Positions 5,544-14,396 of a stretch of DNA of 19,216 nucleotides are shown here, piece after piece. Source of the DNA: Acidobacteriaceae bacterium (GTDB taxonomy: Bacteria > Acidobacteriota > Terriglobia > Terriglobales > Acidobacteriaceae); assembly GCA_003165855.1 (NCBI GenBank), contig PMXH01000186.1:1-19216 (forward strand). The letters run 5' to 3'. The notes beneath the pieces were generated by a model that did no database searches, had not been told where the DNA came from, and worked only from the letters and a program-made list of their open reading frames with translations. The stretch's first letter is position 1. Each line of letters starts with the position of its first letter. A program made the translations under genes and the position numbers.

Positions 5544-6827
5544 GTGTCGGTTCGATTTAATTTAAGCAAGGGCGGTGTAGTGACAGCGACGTCGATAATT
5601 CTAGCGGTCTCGCTGATTTCGAGTAATGCGTTTGCGCAGACCCCGGCGGCTAACTGCTCCGTGCAGCCGAATGAAGTCATTGTGGGGGAACTCGTCACGG
5701 CAACCGTCAGGGCCAGCAATTTTAATCCCAAGCACAAGCTCAGCTATGTCTGGAACCCCATCAACGGAGGAGGCAAGGTTATTGGGAAAGACGCAACCGC
5801 CCAGATCGAGACCACCGACGCTGCCCCCGGGAGCTACACCGTCACGGCCCATGTGACCGACGCCAAAGCGAAGAAGAACAAGGAAGCGAGCTGCACCGCG
5901 GACTTTATGGTGAAGCCGCTGCCGCCGAAGAATCCGCCGACTCTATCGTCTATCTCGGCCAGCCCGAAGAGCGTTCCGACGGGTGGAACTGTGAACTTGT
6001 CGGCCAACTGCGCCAGCCCGGATGGCGTTCCGGTGACCATCTCCTGGACGTCGATCGGCGGAAGCGTTTCCGGCACTGGCGTTTCGGTGATACTGAACAC
6101 AACCGGAGTGTCGCCGGGAGTAATCGCGGTGAGCGCTACCTGCAGCGATTCGCGTGGGCTGAACGCTCTGGCGTCGATCGAGGTCACGGTGGAGAATCTG
6201 CCTCCACCTCCGCCTGTGCCGCCTTCACCACCGCCAAGTCCGGAGATCAAAGCGGTGGAAGCTCGCATTGCGCTGAAAAGCATTTACTTCGCGACATCTA
6301 TGCCGCCGGTCAGCGATCCCAAGACCGGGCTGGTTGAGAGTCAACAGCAAACGCTGGTTGCACTCGCCGCCGACTTCAAGAAGTACCTCGAAAGCAAGCC
6401 AGAGGCACACTTGATTTTAGAGGGCCACGCTGATCCGCGGGGCCGCACTAAATACGATCAGAAGCTTTCCGAGCGCCGGGTCGACCGCGTCAAGAGTTTT
6501 CTGGTCGAACAGGGCGTTTCCGAGGCGAACCTTGATACCAAGGCGTTTGGCGCTCGACATGCCCTGACCGATGCCACAGTGAAGGATGCGATCGAGAACG
6601 ATCCTGAGCTCAGCGCGGAAGAACGTCAGCGGGCGTTGAGAAATATGCAGACGATTGTTCTGGCAAGCGATCGGCGGGTTGATATCAGGTTGAGCACGAC
6701 GGGGGAATCGTCGGTGCGGCGTTTCCCATTTAATGCCGCGGATGCTTTGACCCTGATCGGCGGCCGGGAAGCCGAGGTCAAGAAGAAGACAGCCAAACGT
6801 GCGGGCAAGAAGAGGAAGAACAAATAA
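5544..6827 (+). CDS. Exported Ig-like/OmpA-family peptidoglycan-binding protein
   Basis: This is a probable outer-membrane-associated protein that tethers to peptidoglycan. I chose the GTG at 5544 because GGAGG lies 5 nt upstream; a TTG at 5532 is also in frame. Residues ~1-31 are a signal peptide ending SNAFA. Two Ig/PKD-like beta domains follow (~32-125 and ~132-218, each with a Cys pair), then a proline-rich linker (~220-235). The OmpA C-terminal domain (~240-390) shows EGHADPRG and LSERRVDRV; D297 and R312 sit 15 residues apart, as do the diaminopimelate-binding Asp and Arg of OmpA. The C-terminus is a Lys/Arg-rich tail (KKTAKRAGKKRKNK), unusual for this family. There is no lipobox cysteine at the cleavage site. 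Function beyond wall anchoring is unknown. Confidence 0.9.
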   Translation: MSVRFNLSKGGVVTATSIILAVSLISSNAFAQTPAANCSVQPNEVIVGELVTATVRASNFNPKHKLSYVWNPINGGGKVIGKDATAQIETTDAAPGSYTVTAHVTDAKAKKNKEASCTADFMVKPLPPKNPPTLSSISASPKSVPTGGTVNLSANCASPDGVPVTISWTSIGGSVSGTGVSVILNTTGVSPGVIAVSATCSDSRGLNALASIEVTVENLPPPPPVPPSPPPSPEIKAVEARIALKSIYFATSMPPVSDPKTGLVESQQQTLVALAADFKKYLESKPEAHLILEGHADPRGRTKYDQKLSERRVDRVKSFLVEQGVSEANLDTKAFGARHALTDATVKDAIENDPELSAEERQRALRNMQTIVLASDRRVDIRLSTTGESSVRRFPFNAADALTLIGGREAEVKKKTAKRAGKKRKNK

Positions 6828-6839
6828 TGGAAGATCAAA

Positions 6840-6885
6840 GTCCCCGCCCCTGTCTCTGCAAAGGACGCAGAGACAGGGACGGGAC
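6840..6885. repeat. Long hairpin after the OmpA-family gene
   Basis: GTCCC plus CCCTGTCTCTGC pair with GCAGAGACAGGG plus GGGAC around a 7-nt loop, with only a small bulge, giving about 17-18 paired bases. No T-run follows, so it is not a canonical intrinsic terminator. It could still stabilise the 3' end or be a REP-type palindrome. Confidence 0.5.
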
Positions 6886-6940
6886 ACGCGTAGGCGACCC
6901 GAGGGCCGCATAGACTAGGAAGCAGATGATACGAGCGCTG

Positions 6941-7225
6941 TTAGTGATGCTCGAGTTTTCGCCAGGAACGAAGATTCACCGCGTAGAGGCCGATGCAGAA
7001 TACGTTGGCGGGGATGAATCCGAATTGCGAAGTGTGGAAGCCGATGAGGCAGACGACGACGCTGTTGATGGCGGCCAGAATCCAGCCTTCCCAGCAGCGC
7101 TTTCCTACCAGAATGGTCGAAACGATCGTAAGTACGCAGGACAAGTAGTCAAGCCGGAACGACAACGCAACCTCCCTCAAAGTTTGAGTATGCGGCCCCG
7201 GCGCGAGGTCTTTCTGTGATTCCAC
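6941..7225 (-). CDS. Small PnuC-like membrane protein
   Basis: This integral membrane protein has up to three helices: LDYLSCVLTIVSTILVG, WILAAINSVVVCLIGF and FIPANVFCIGLYAVNLRSW. The order 'GKRCWEGWILAAINSVV...QFGFIPANVFCIGLYAVNLRSWRK' resembles a shortened core of PnuC-type nicotinamide riboside transporters and of similar small proteins in other bacteria, but at 94 aa it is far shorter than PnuC (about 240 aa), so a full transporter is unlikely unless it oligomerises. The annotated start is GTG at 7225; a TTG at 7165 with GGGAGG 5 nt upstream would give a 74-aa protein starting right before the first helix and may be the true start. It is divergent from the yjbQ-like gene. Confidence 0.65.
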   Translation of the reverse strand: MESQKDLAPGPHTQTLREVALSFRLDYLSCVLTIVSTILVGKRCWEGWILAAINSVVVCLIGFHTSQFGFIPANVFCIGLYAVNLRSWRKLEHH

Positions 7226-7315
7226 GCAAAATGGGGAGAACGGAAGTAGTGGGCCGGAAGATCAGGGCAGACTCGTTTAGAATCTTCCATGCTCGGGAAT
7301 GGATCAGGAGCGACC

Positions 7316-7729
7316 GTGAAAACTCTTACCGAATACTTGAAGTTTCATACCAAGACGCATCGGGCCTATGTACATATAACGCCGCAGGTGGAAGAGATCG
7401 TGCGCAAGAGCGGGGTGCAGGAGGGGATGGTGCTGGTTTCCGCGATGCACATCACGGCGGGCGTGTATGTGAACGACAATGAAAGCGGACTGATTGAGGA
7501 CATCGACGAGTGGCTGGAACATCTGGCTCCGTTCCGCAAGAACTATAAGCATCACGAAACCGGGGAGGACAATGGCGATTCGCACTTGAAGGCGCTCTTG
7601 ATTCACCACGAGGTGATTGTGCCGATTACGGCCGGTAAACTCGACTTGGGAACGTGGCAGCGGATCTTCTATGCGGAGTTCGATGGGCAGCGCGACAAGC
7701 GAGTGATTGTGAAGGTCATGGGGGAATAA
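7316..7729 (+). CDS. YjbQ/UPF0047 family protein (secondary thiamine-phosphate synthase family)
   Basis: This is a small cytosolic protein of the UPF0047/YjbQ family. E. coli YjbQ has weak thiamine-phosphate synthase activity, but the physiological role is unsettled. The whole 137-aa family length is present, with [16 protein letters not shown] (~42-56), the [14 protein letters not shown] motif (~83-96) and [21 protein letters not shown] (~103-123), which carry the conserved His, Asp and Glu residues of the pocket. I chose the GTG at 7316 because AGGAG stands 5 nt upstream; the ATG at 7289 adds nine unconserved residues. The gene is followed by a palindromic repeat and then by an unrelated DUF4337 gene. 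Confidence 0.92.
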   Translation: MKTLTEYLKFHTKTHRAYVHITPQVEEIVRKSGVQEGMVLVSAMHITAGVYVNDNESGLIEDIDEWLEHLAPFRKNYKHHETGEDNGDSHLKALLIHHEVIVPITAGKLDLGTWQRIFYAEFDGQRDKRVIVKVMGE

Positions 7730-7732
7730 AAG

Positions 7733-7875
7733 CAGTGGGCAGTGGCCAGTGGCCAGTGCGGATTCGCTCGGCTACGGGTGCAACTTCGCGGGCGCAACCC
7801 GGTCTTTAATGAGAAACTAGGTTGCCGCACCCAAGTGAATGTAACTAGCCACTGACCACTGGTCACTGGCCACTG
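7733..7875. repeat. Palindromic intergenic repeat (CAGTGGCC arms)
   Basis: The arms 7733-7758 and 7850-7875 are inverted repeats matching at 23 of 26 positions and are themselves built of short tandem 'cagtggc' units. The ~90-bp interior has its own complementary bits (GGGTGCAAC-like and GGTTGCCGCACCC). It fills the whole gap between the yjbQ-like stop and the DUF4337 ribosome site, leaving no room for another promoter. It looks like a REP/MITE-type element. Confidence 0.65.
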
Positions 7876-7888
7876 ATCCGGAGGATCG

Positions 7889-8431
7889 ATGACTGACGAG
7901 CTGCAAGAACTACAGGAACATGCGGAGAAAGCCAGAGAGGACCGTTCGCTGGCGGCCGTATCGTTGACGATGGCGGTGCTGGCGGTGTGCGTGGCAGTAG
8001 TGTCACTGCTGGGGCACCGGGCGCATACCGAGGAGGTTGTGCTGCAGGCGAAGGCCTCCGATCAGTGGGCGTATTACCAGGCCAAGAATATTCGCGAGCA
8101 TGAGGACGAGTTGTTCGCCGACTTCGCTGCCGTCGCAGGGAGCAGCGACGCCGGAGCGATGGCCAAGTTCGGGGAAAAGTCTGCACAGGAGGGGGAGCGC
8201 TACAAGCACGACAAGGGAGAGATCAAAGACAAGGCCGACGACTTGGACCGGGAGGTTGTCGTGGAACGGCGGCGCGCCGATCGGTATGACCTGGCGGAAG
8301 TGTTTCTGGAGATTGGGCTGGTGATTACCTCGATCACGCTGCTCTCGGGGCGTCGCATCTTCTGGCACGTGGGGATCGTGTTGAGCGTGGTGGGCGTAGT
8401 GGTAGCAGTTATGGGCGCCGTGGTGCACTGA
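7889..8431 (+). CDS. DUF4337 family membrane protein
   Basis: This protein of unknown function has the DUF4337 pattern: an N-terminal acidic helix, a first transmembrane segment (~23-42, AVSLTMAVLAVCVAVVSLLG), the family signature GHRAHTEEVVLQAKASDQWAYYQAK split across ~42-66, a long charged helical periplasmic or cytoplasmic stretch (~67-135), and two C-terminal membrane segments (~138-153 and ~158-178). The length of 180 aa is typical. GGAGG stands 5 nt before the ATG. The family is common in Acidobacteriota and Proteobacteria, and no molecular role is known. The palindromic repeat ends 13 bp upstream, so promoter signals may lie in or before the repeat. Confidence 0.9.
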   Translation: MTDELQELQEHAEKAREDRSLAAVSLTMAVLAVCVAVVSLLGHRAHTEEVVLQAKASDQWAYYQAKNIREHEDELFADFAAVAGSSDAGAMAKFGEKSAQEGERYKHDKGEIKDKADDLDREVVVERRRADRYDLAEVFLEIGLVITSITLLSGRRIFWHVGIVLSVVGVVVAVMGAVVH

Positions 8432-8440
8432 GAACAATCG

Positions 8441-8965
8441 CTAGGCGGCGATTTCGTACTCGCTCTTAACCAGGCCGCTCGGATAGTGCTGCGTCGCTAC
8501 ATGGTGCAGACGCAGATCGCGCGGCAGGGCGCCGAAGAGAGGAATACCGTCTCCGATGAGCACGGGCACGCGGGTGATGATGAGGCGCTGAACGAGGCCG
8601 GCGCGCAGGAAGTTCTGAATGGTGATCCCGCCGTCGACATAGAGGTGGTGGGCGCCGCTGGCGGCGAGTTTCGCAACGATCTCCGCCGGAGATCCGGCCA
8701 TCTGTTCCACAACCCCTCCTCGCACTGGGGAAAAGTCAACGGGGCGGCTGCTGAGGACGACGACACGCTTGTCCCCGTAAGGCCATACCGGGAAAGCCAG
8801 AACGGTTTCGAAGGTCTTGCGGCCGATCACCAGGGCATCGATGGTGGCGATGAACTCGTTGTAGCCGTGCGGTTCGCCGCCGCCCTCCGGTAGAAAGTCA
8901 AGATCGCCGTTCGGTCGCGCGATGAAGCCGTCGAGGCTGGTGCCGATAAAAACAGAAACTGTCAT
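8441..8965 (-). CDS. RibD C-terminal/dihydrofolate-reductase-like family protein
   Basis: This is a NADPH-dependent reductase-fold protein of the RibD_C/YyaP-like group; substrates of this group are mostly unknown. It begins with the family motif VSVFIGTSLDGFIARPNGDLDFL (split: residues 3-25), then ALVIGRKTFETVLAF (44-58), the KRVVVLSSRP strand (67-75), and the nucleotide-binding segment LYVDGGITIQNFLRAGLVQRL (108-128) followed by ITRVPVLIGDGIPLFG. The length (174 aa) and start are normal, with AGGAA 7 nt before the ATG. It ends 9 bp from the DUF4337 gene, which is convergent. It is not the folate-pathway FolA, which has a different active-site layout. Family is confident, substrate open. Confidence 0.92.
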   Translation of the reverse strand: MTVSVFIGTSLDGFIARPNGDLDFLPEGGGEPHGYNEFIATIDALVIGRKTFETVLAFPVWPYGDKRVVVLSSRPVDFSPVRGGVVEQMAGSPAEIVAKLAASGAHHLYVDGGITIQNFLRAGLVQRLIITRVPVLIGDGIPLFGALPRDLRLHHVATQHYPSGLVKSEYEIAA

Positions 8966-9101
8966 TGTGGATTCCTACTCAGCCGAAAATCTCCTACTGA
9001 CTTCAAAAGCGGCACCATTGTACCTGCGCTGGACTGCCCGCGACGGGGTGAAGTAGTCAACCTCTGAACCGGGCGCGCGTCTGAATTGTAAGTGATCCGT
9101 T

Positions 9102-9929
9102 TCAGGGCAGAAGCGTTTTCATGCAGAACAGGCTGCCGCCGGACTTTTCGAACTCGGAAGTGTCGACGATAACGGGGGTAAGGCCTTCCTGGCGCAGGAT
9201 GGCATCAAGGTGCGGGGTGACGTAAGGAGTTAGGTAGCTTCCGTTGGCTACAATGCCGTTGCCCATGAATTTGTGAGCTTCGTCGGCGGTGAGATGGTGC
9301 ATTCGCTTCCAGAACCCGCGGAGGGTGGCGAGAGACTCGGGGGCGTAGGCAGCCGGATAGATAAGAATTGCTTCGTTGTTCAGAGGGCAGAAACAAGTAT
9401 CGAGGTGATAGCAGTAGGGGTCGACCAGATGGAGAGGGACGACCGGGATATCCAATTTGGACATGGCATGGCTGAATTTTTCAACACCGCCCAAGGTCGA
9501 ACGAAAACCATAACCGGCATAGATGAGAGACCAGTCCGGATGCCAAAGGAGGTCGCCATGGCCTTCGAGGTAGTCGGCACCAAGATCGACTTCGATGATC
9601 TTGAAACCGTGTTGGAGGTACCAGTCCACGTAAAAAGCGACCTCGCGCTGCCGTGAAGGATGCAGCATGCGGCTGGGCACGATGAACTTGCCGAGTCCCT
9701 TATGAAAACCCACAAAGACCTGATTAGCGGCGAAGACCATGTCCTCGAGGCCGGGGACAGGAGCGATGGTCTCGACCTGGCATCCGGCACGTTCCAAAGC
9801 GGAACAAAGAGCTTGCCATTGCTGTTGAGCCTTGGCGCGATCGACGGGAGACTTCCCCAACATGTAGGGGTTCTTTCGGTCGACGACATCGAAATAGGCA
9901 GGTGGACACAAGAGGACTTGCTTTGGCAT
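9102..9929 (-). CDS. Amidinotransferase/dimethylargininase (DDAH) superfamily enzyme
   Basis: This is a guanidino-modifying enzyme of the pentein fold, related to DDAH, arginine deiminase and amidinotransferases, which act on arginine-type side chains through a cysteine nucleophile. The conserved pieces are present from the chosen ATG: LLCPPAYFDVVDRKNPYM (6-23), the substrate-loop motif LEDMVFAAN (61-69), EGHGD (122-126, catalytic acid), YCYHLDTCFCPL (H175) and SGGSLFCMK with the nucleophilic C269. The length of 275 aa fits. The frame stays open upstream to a TTG at 9995, but the extra 22 residues are unconserved in type. No strong ribosome site is seen. The exact substrate (dimethylarginine, arginine or ornithine-type) cannot be told. 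Confidence 0.9.
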   Translation of the reverse strand: MPKQVLLCPPAYFDVVDRKNPYMLGKSPVDRAKAQQQWQALCSALERAGCQVETIAPVPGLEDMVFAANQVFVGFHKGLGKFIVPSRMLHPSRQREVAFYVDWYLQHGFKIIEVDLGADYLEGHGDLLWHPDWSLIYAGYGFRSTLGGVEKFSHAMSKLDIPVVPLHLVDPYCYHLDTCFCPLNNEAILIYPAAYAPESLATLRGFWKRMHHLTADEAHKFMGNGIVANGSYLTPYVTPHLDAILRQEGLTPVIVDTSEFEKSGGSLFCMKTLLP

Positions 9930-10198
9930 GTTGGTGAAATGGTAGCGAGGCGCTGCTGTGGAGGCAAGGCACGGAAGACGAAGGTTCGGCACCAATGCCG
10001 GTGGTTCGGCACGGACGGACGAGGCGCAAGAGCAGAGATTCGCTTCGAAGGCAAGGATTTAGCCGGAGAAATTTCCACAGGGGCTGGCAGCTCACATGCA
10101 CTGGTTTGCGTAATCTGGCTGCTGTTGCAAGTCTCAGGGGGCGAACTGTGAGGGGGGTACAAGTCTGAGATTGAAAGAGCAGTCCGGCGGAGGGTACG

Positions 10199-10525
10199 AT
10201 GCTCAGCCACTGCGCGAATTCACAATGCTCAAAACCGTTTCTTCGACTGCGCCAAGGCAAGTTGTTCCTAGTGGAAACCGAGTGTGTGGCCAAATCGGGA
10301 GAGTTGACGCCACCGTCGTCACGCCCTACCCGGCAACAGGCCCGGCGCGTGGACCGGTACTGGCTGTGTGACCAATGCGCGAAGGTTTGGACGTTGGTTT
10401 ACGACCTTCACCAGGGGATCATGTTAGTGCTGTTGCCGCAGCCGCCGGCCAGCGCGAGGCCAGCCATGGCGGAAGAGTACGGTAAAGCGGTAGGCGCGCG
10501 GCAGCTCCAGATTGTGCGTGGATGA
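10199..10525 (+). CDS. Small zinc-ribbon-like hypothetical protein
   Basis: I do not recognise a named family. The protein carries two cysteine pairs, C5xxxxC10 (HCANSQCSKPFLRL) and C57xxC60 (WLCDQCAKVWTL), spaced as in a zinc ribbon, with the stretch between them containing GKLFLVE and a Pro/Ser/Arg-rich loop. GGAGG lies 5 nt before the ATG and the length is 108 aa. Similar short 'C-N-x-x-C-S-K-P-F' proteins recur in Acidobacteria, by my recollection. It stands alone, ends one base before the convergent methyltransferase frame, and could be a nucleic-acid-binding or assembly factor. Metal binding is inferred only from the cysteines. Confidence 0.7.
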   Translation: MLSHCANSQCSKPFLRLRQGKLFLVETECVAKSGELTPPSSRPTRQQARRVDRYWLCDQCAKVWTLVYDLHQGIMLVLLPQPPASARPAMAEEYGKAVGARQLQIVRG

Positions 10526-11422
10526 CTAGGTGGGTAAGTTAAGAGTAGTTTCAAGAAAAAGGCGCAGGGGGCTGGGACTGGCAACGGGCTGACGTTTCCT
10601 CACTTTCGCCCGATGGCGAGAATGTGGGAGCTTGCCCCGAGCAGGGCGGGGGTCGTGCTCCACCTTGCGGACCGAGGCGAGCAAGCGCTCTCGCTGCTCG
10701 GGGAGGTTCCAGAGCCGGTCGAAGTCCCGCGCCAGCCAACCTGGTCCTTCGATGGCCACGAGATCAACCTGCTTGAAGCCCGCTTCCAACAGTTCGGCGG
10801 CCAGTTCGTCGGGGAGGTGAAAAAACGCATCGGTAAAGTAGATTAGGCTGCCGGTGGGATTTCGATGCTGGCCTTCGGCCAGATCGCGCTCAAGGATGGG
10901 GACAAATTCCGGCCGGTCGAAGAATCCATTGGAGAGAGAATCGAGCAGCGAAGCGAACCGGCTGATGGCGGCAGCCCACAGCAGGCCTCCGGGCCGAAGA
11001 ACGCGATGGGCTTCGCGCAACGCGGCGAGGCGATCGTTGCGCCGGGTGAGGTGATAAAGAGGACCGAGCATCAGAACTGCGTCGGCGGTCTGTTGGGCAT
11101 GCTGCAGCTGGCGCGCGTCTCCAACGACAGCAGAAGCGAGGGGATGCTGAGGTTGTTGGGCCGAAGCGGCACGCGCCTGGTCGATATGACTAGGCACGGG
11201 ATCGATGAGATGAGCTTCATAGCCGAGCGAGGCCAGCCAGCAAGCATAGGCACCGGCCCCGCCACCGACATCGAGCACCCTGGCGGGCGCGGACTGAATA
11301 TGGCGGAGGATCAACTCCTGGGTGCGCGCGTGCTCGAGTTGAAACCATCCCGTGCGAAGACGAGAGGCTTCGTCGGCCTGAGTGTAGTGCCGAATGATTT
11401 CGTGAGCGGAGTTGTCGGCCAT
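10526..11422 (-). CDS. Class I SAM-dependent methyltransferase, C-terminus frameshifted
   Basis: This is a Rossmann-fold methyltransferase; its substrate is unknown. Motif I is VLDVGGGAGAYACWLA (49-64), with the acidic residue ending beta-2 in AHLIDP (70-75), GDARQL (~105) and LMLGPLYHLTRRNDR (~118) after it, then the post-motif EAHRVLRPGGLL. Near residue ~250 the frame departs from family expectation: in the -1 frame the sequence continues ALLGASSHILAIGRK and stops at 10600, a canonical ending, whereas the annotated frame runs on 50 residues of basic low-complexity sequence to 10526. The switch is at a run of five G (10648-10652); one G fewer would restore the frame. The gene lies 8 nt after the IclR-type gene, so it is probably co-transcribed. 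It has no clear ribosome site. Confidence 0.88.
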   Translation of the reverse strand: MADNSAHEIIRHYTQADEASRLRTGWFQLEHARTQELILRHIQSAPARVLDVGGGAGAYACWLASLGYEAHLIDPVPSHIDQARAASAQQPQHPLASAVVGDARQLQHAQQTADAVLMLGPLYHLTRRNDRLAALREAHRVLRPGGLLWAAAISRFASLLDSLSNGFFDRPEFVPILERDLAEGQHRNPTGSLIYFTDAFFHLPDELAAELLEAGFKQVDLVAIEGPGWLARDFDRLWNLPEQRERLLASVRKVEHDPRPARGKLPHSRHRAKVRKRQPVASPSPLRLFLETTLNLPT

Positions 11423-11430
11423 AAGTGGAT

Positions 11431-12228
11431 CTAAGCACTGCCCGTGCGGCGATGCGGAGCGCGGTATCCCATGCCCATGGAGATGTGCCGGGCCGCGTCT
11501 CTTAGCGATTCGAGGATGCGTGGCATAGTCTGCGGGCTGACCTGCTGCGCCGTGCCGCTCAAACCGAGGCCGGCTTCAATCGTACCGCGATCATTGAAAA
11601 CCGGAGCGCCGACGCAGCGAGCGCCAAGGTTGTTCTCTTCGTCGTCGACGGCGTAGCCTTGGGTGCGGACTTTTTCCAGTTCCTTGAGCAGACGCGGCAA
11701 AGTAATGATGGTTTTGGGCGTGCGCTTTTCCATGCCGCTCTGGCGCAGAATCTGCTCCAGTCGATCCTGGGGAATGTGCGCGACCAGGGCTTTGCCGATG
11801 CTGGTGGCGTGGACGCGCATGCGGCGGCCCACCCAGGTATCCATCCGGATGAACCCCTCCGGCTCAACCTTCTCGATATAGACGGCGTCAGGGCCATCCA
11901 GAATAGCCAGGTGGCAGGTGAGGCCGGTCTGGTGGGTGAGGTGGCGCATGATAGGCAAAGCCACGCCCCGCACATCCAATCCGCTCAGCGCTCCGCGGCT
12001 TAGGCTCAAGATCTTCAAGCCCACCCGGTACTTGCCCGACTCCGCATCGCGAGTTAAGTAGCCTTGCGTCTCCAGAGTGCGCAGAATGTAGCTGGCGGAA
12101 CTCTTCGGGATGTTGAGTTTACGGCTGATTTCGGCGTTGCTCAGGCCATCGGATTCCTGCGCCACGGCTTCCAACATTGCGAGAGCGCGCTCAACCGCGG
12201 CGGACGGAGAATCGGAGGAAGCCGGCAT
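11431..12228 (-). CDS. IclR-family transcriptional regulator
   Basis: This is a ligand-responsive DNA-binding regulator. The N-terminal winged helix-turn-helix covers ~10-75 (SAAVERALAMLEAVA, then GLSNAEISRKLNIPKSSASYIL and LTRDAESGKYRVG), followed by the IclR effector domain (~80-255: TGLTCHLAILDG, ATSIGKALVAHI, GYAVDDEEN, GARCVGAPVFNDRG). I chose the ATG at 12228, whose product begins MPASSDSPSAAVERAL, rather than the longer open frame to 12342, because the latter would place the two operator copies inside the gene. It is divergent from isocitrate lyase. By comparison with E. coli IclR and aceBAK it probably represses or tunes the glyoxylate shunt. It is followed 8 nt later by the methyltransferase gene. 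Ligand unknown. Confidence 0.93.
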   Translation of the reverse strand: MPASSDSPSAAVERALAMLEAVAQESDGLSNAEISRKLNIPKSSASYILRTLETQGYLTRDAESGKYRVGLKILSLSRGALSGLDVRGVALPIMRHLTHQTGLTCHLAILDGPDAVYIEKVEPEGFIRMDTWVGRRMRVHATSIGKALVAHIPQDRLEQILRQSGMEKRTPKTIITLPRLLKELEKVRTQGYAVDDEENNLGARCVGAPVFNDRGTIEAGLGLSGTAQQVSPQTMPRILESLRDAARHISMGMGYRAPHRRTGSA

Positions 12229-12259
12229 GCTCGCTGATGGTACCAAAGTCGGCCAATAA

Positions 12260-12287
12260 AGTGAATGTATGTTCATCCTGTTGAACA
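12260..12287. promoter_or_regulatory. IclR-type operator, copy 1 (triple half-site)
   Basis: AGTGAAT, GTTCAT and TTGAACA are arranged so that GTGAA-N6-TTCAt and GTTCA-N6-TGAAC overlap and share the middle arm, giving half-sites 11 bp apart on one face of the helix. Copy 2 at 12333-12360 repeats the same spacing exactly. It lies 32 bp upstream of the regulator start, which suits autoregulation. Confidence 0.65.
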
Positions 12288-12332
12288 ACGGCCTTGACCG
12301 GCACGGACGGCTGACATACGCTTCGCCAGTAT

Positions 12333-12360
12333 AGTGAATCATAGTTCACTATATTGAACA
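12333..12360. promoter_or_regulatory. IclR-type operator, copy 2 (triple half-site)
   Basis: Two perfect palindromes overlap here: GTGAA-N6-TTCAC and GTTCA-N6-TGAAC share the middle GTTCAC arm. It lies 30 bp upstream of the isocitrate lyase GTG and contains TATATT, a possible -10. A TTGACC (12294-12299) with TACGCT 17 nt on is an alternative promoter that this site would block downstream. Confidence 0.7.
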
Positions 12361-12390
12361 CATCCTTTCAGTCCGCGGGAGAGAACACAA

Positions 12391-13887
<1,497 letters not shown>

Positions 13888-14012
13888 GAGCTAGTTCATG
13901 ACTGGAGTGTTCGCGCGCTCAGCGTCGCCTTGTTTTTCCTGGGAGCAAGTCCTCGAGGGTTACCCGGCGGGCGCGAAGCGCAAGGCCGCCGCTCAAGCCG
14001 CATAGCTGGCTC

Positions 14013-14021
14013 TGCTATAAT
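14013..14021 (+). promoter_or_regulatory. Extended -10 promoter of tRNA-Leu
   Basis: TGCTATAAT is a perfect extended -10 element (TGnTATAAT), 33 bp before the mature tRNA 5' end. A clear -35 is not seen, which is tolerated with an extended -10. Confidence 0.6.
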
Positions 14022-14054
14022 CGAACCGCCCCTGGGGTGTTGTTTCACATCCGT

Positions 14055-14139
14055 GCGGAAGTGGTGGAACTGGCAGACACACCATCTTGAGGGGGTGGCG
14101 CCGAAAGGCGTGGGGGTTCAAATCCCCCCTTCCGCACCA
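14055..14139 (+). tRNA. tRNA-Leu (anticodon GAG)
   Basis: The cloverleaf is complete: acceptor GCGGAAG (14055-14061) pairs with CTTCCGC (14129-14135), followed by A and an encoded CCA (14137-14139). The anticodon stem is CCATC/GGTGG (with one G-T pair) with loop TTGAGGG and anticodon GAG at 14089-14091, reading CUC and CUU codons. A long variable arm (CGCCGAAAGGCG-type) and GGTTCAAAT T-loop mark it as a class II leucine tRNA. The D-loop GGTGGAACTGGCAGACAC is the usual leucine form. Confidence 0.96.
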
Positions 14140-14396
14140 AAACTCCGTTATAAACTCGCCTTCGCTCTTCCATCGTGAACTTGCACTTCCACACTCTATC
14201 CGAGTGTCACTCATCATGCTAGGTTAGCCGAAACCCGCGACGGGAAAACGGGAGATTCATGCGATCACTTTTCCAGCGAGACTGCGTGTTTTCGGGGGCC
14301 TTCGATTCCCTCCATGACGTGGATATCGTTAGGATGATTTGACAGGCATGAGATTCTTGTCTGCGAGTCCCTACTCTTAAGGATCGAGAGACGAGA

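Noticed and set aside
9930..10198. Gap between the amidinotransferase and zinc-ribbon-like genes, checked for RNA genes or repeats
   Set aside because: Only a short partial repeat (caagtct twice, near 10130 and 10160) was seen, too small to call.
9380..10293. Long minus-strand frames (276 and 189 aa) overlapping the amidinotransferase gene
   Set aside because: Ser/Pro/Arg-rich shadow translations; the amidinotransferase frame has all catalytic motifs.
12229..12342. Longer N-terminus for the IclR-type regulator
   Set aside because: It would put both divergent operator copies inside or across the coding sequence, and the 38 extra residues are not IclR-like.
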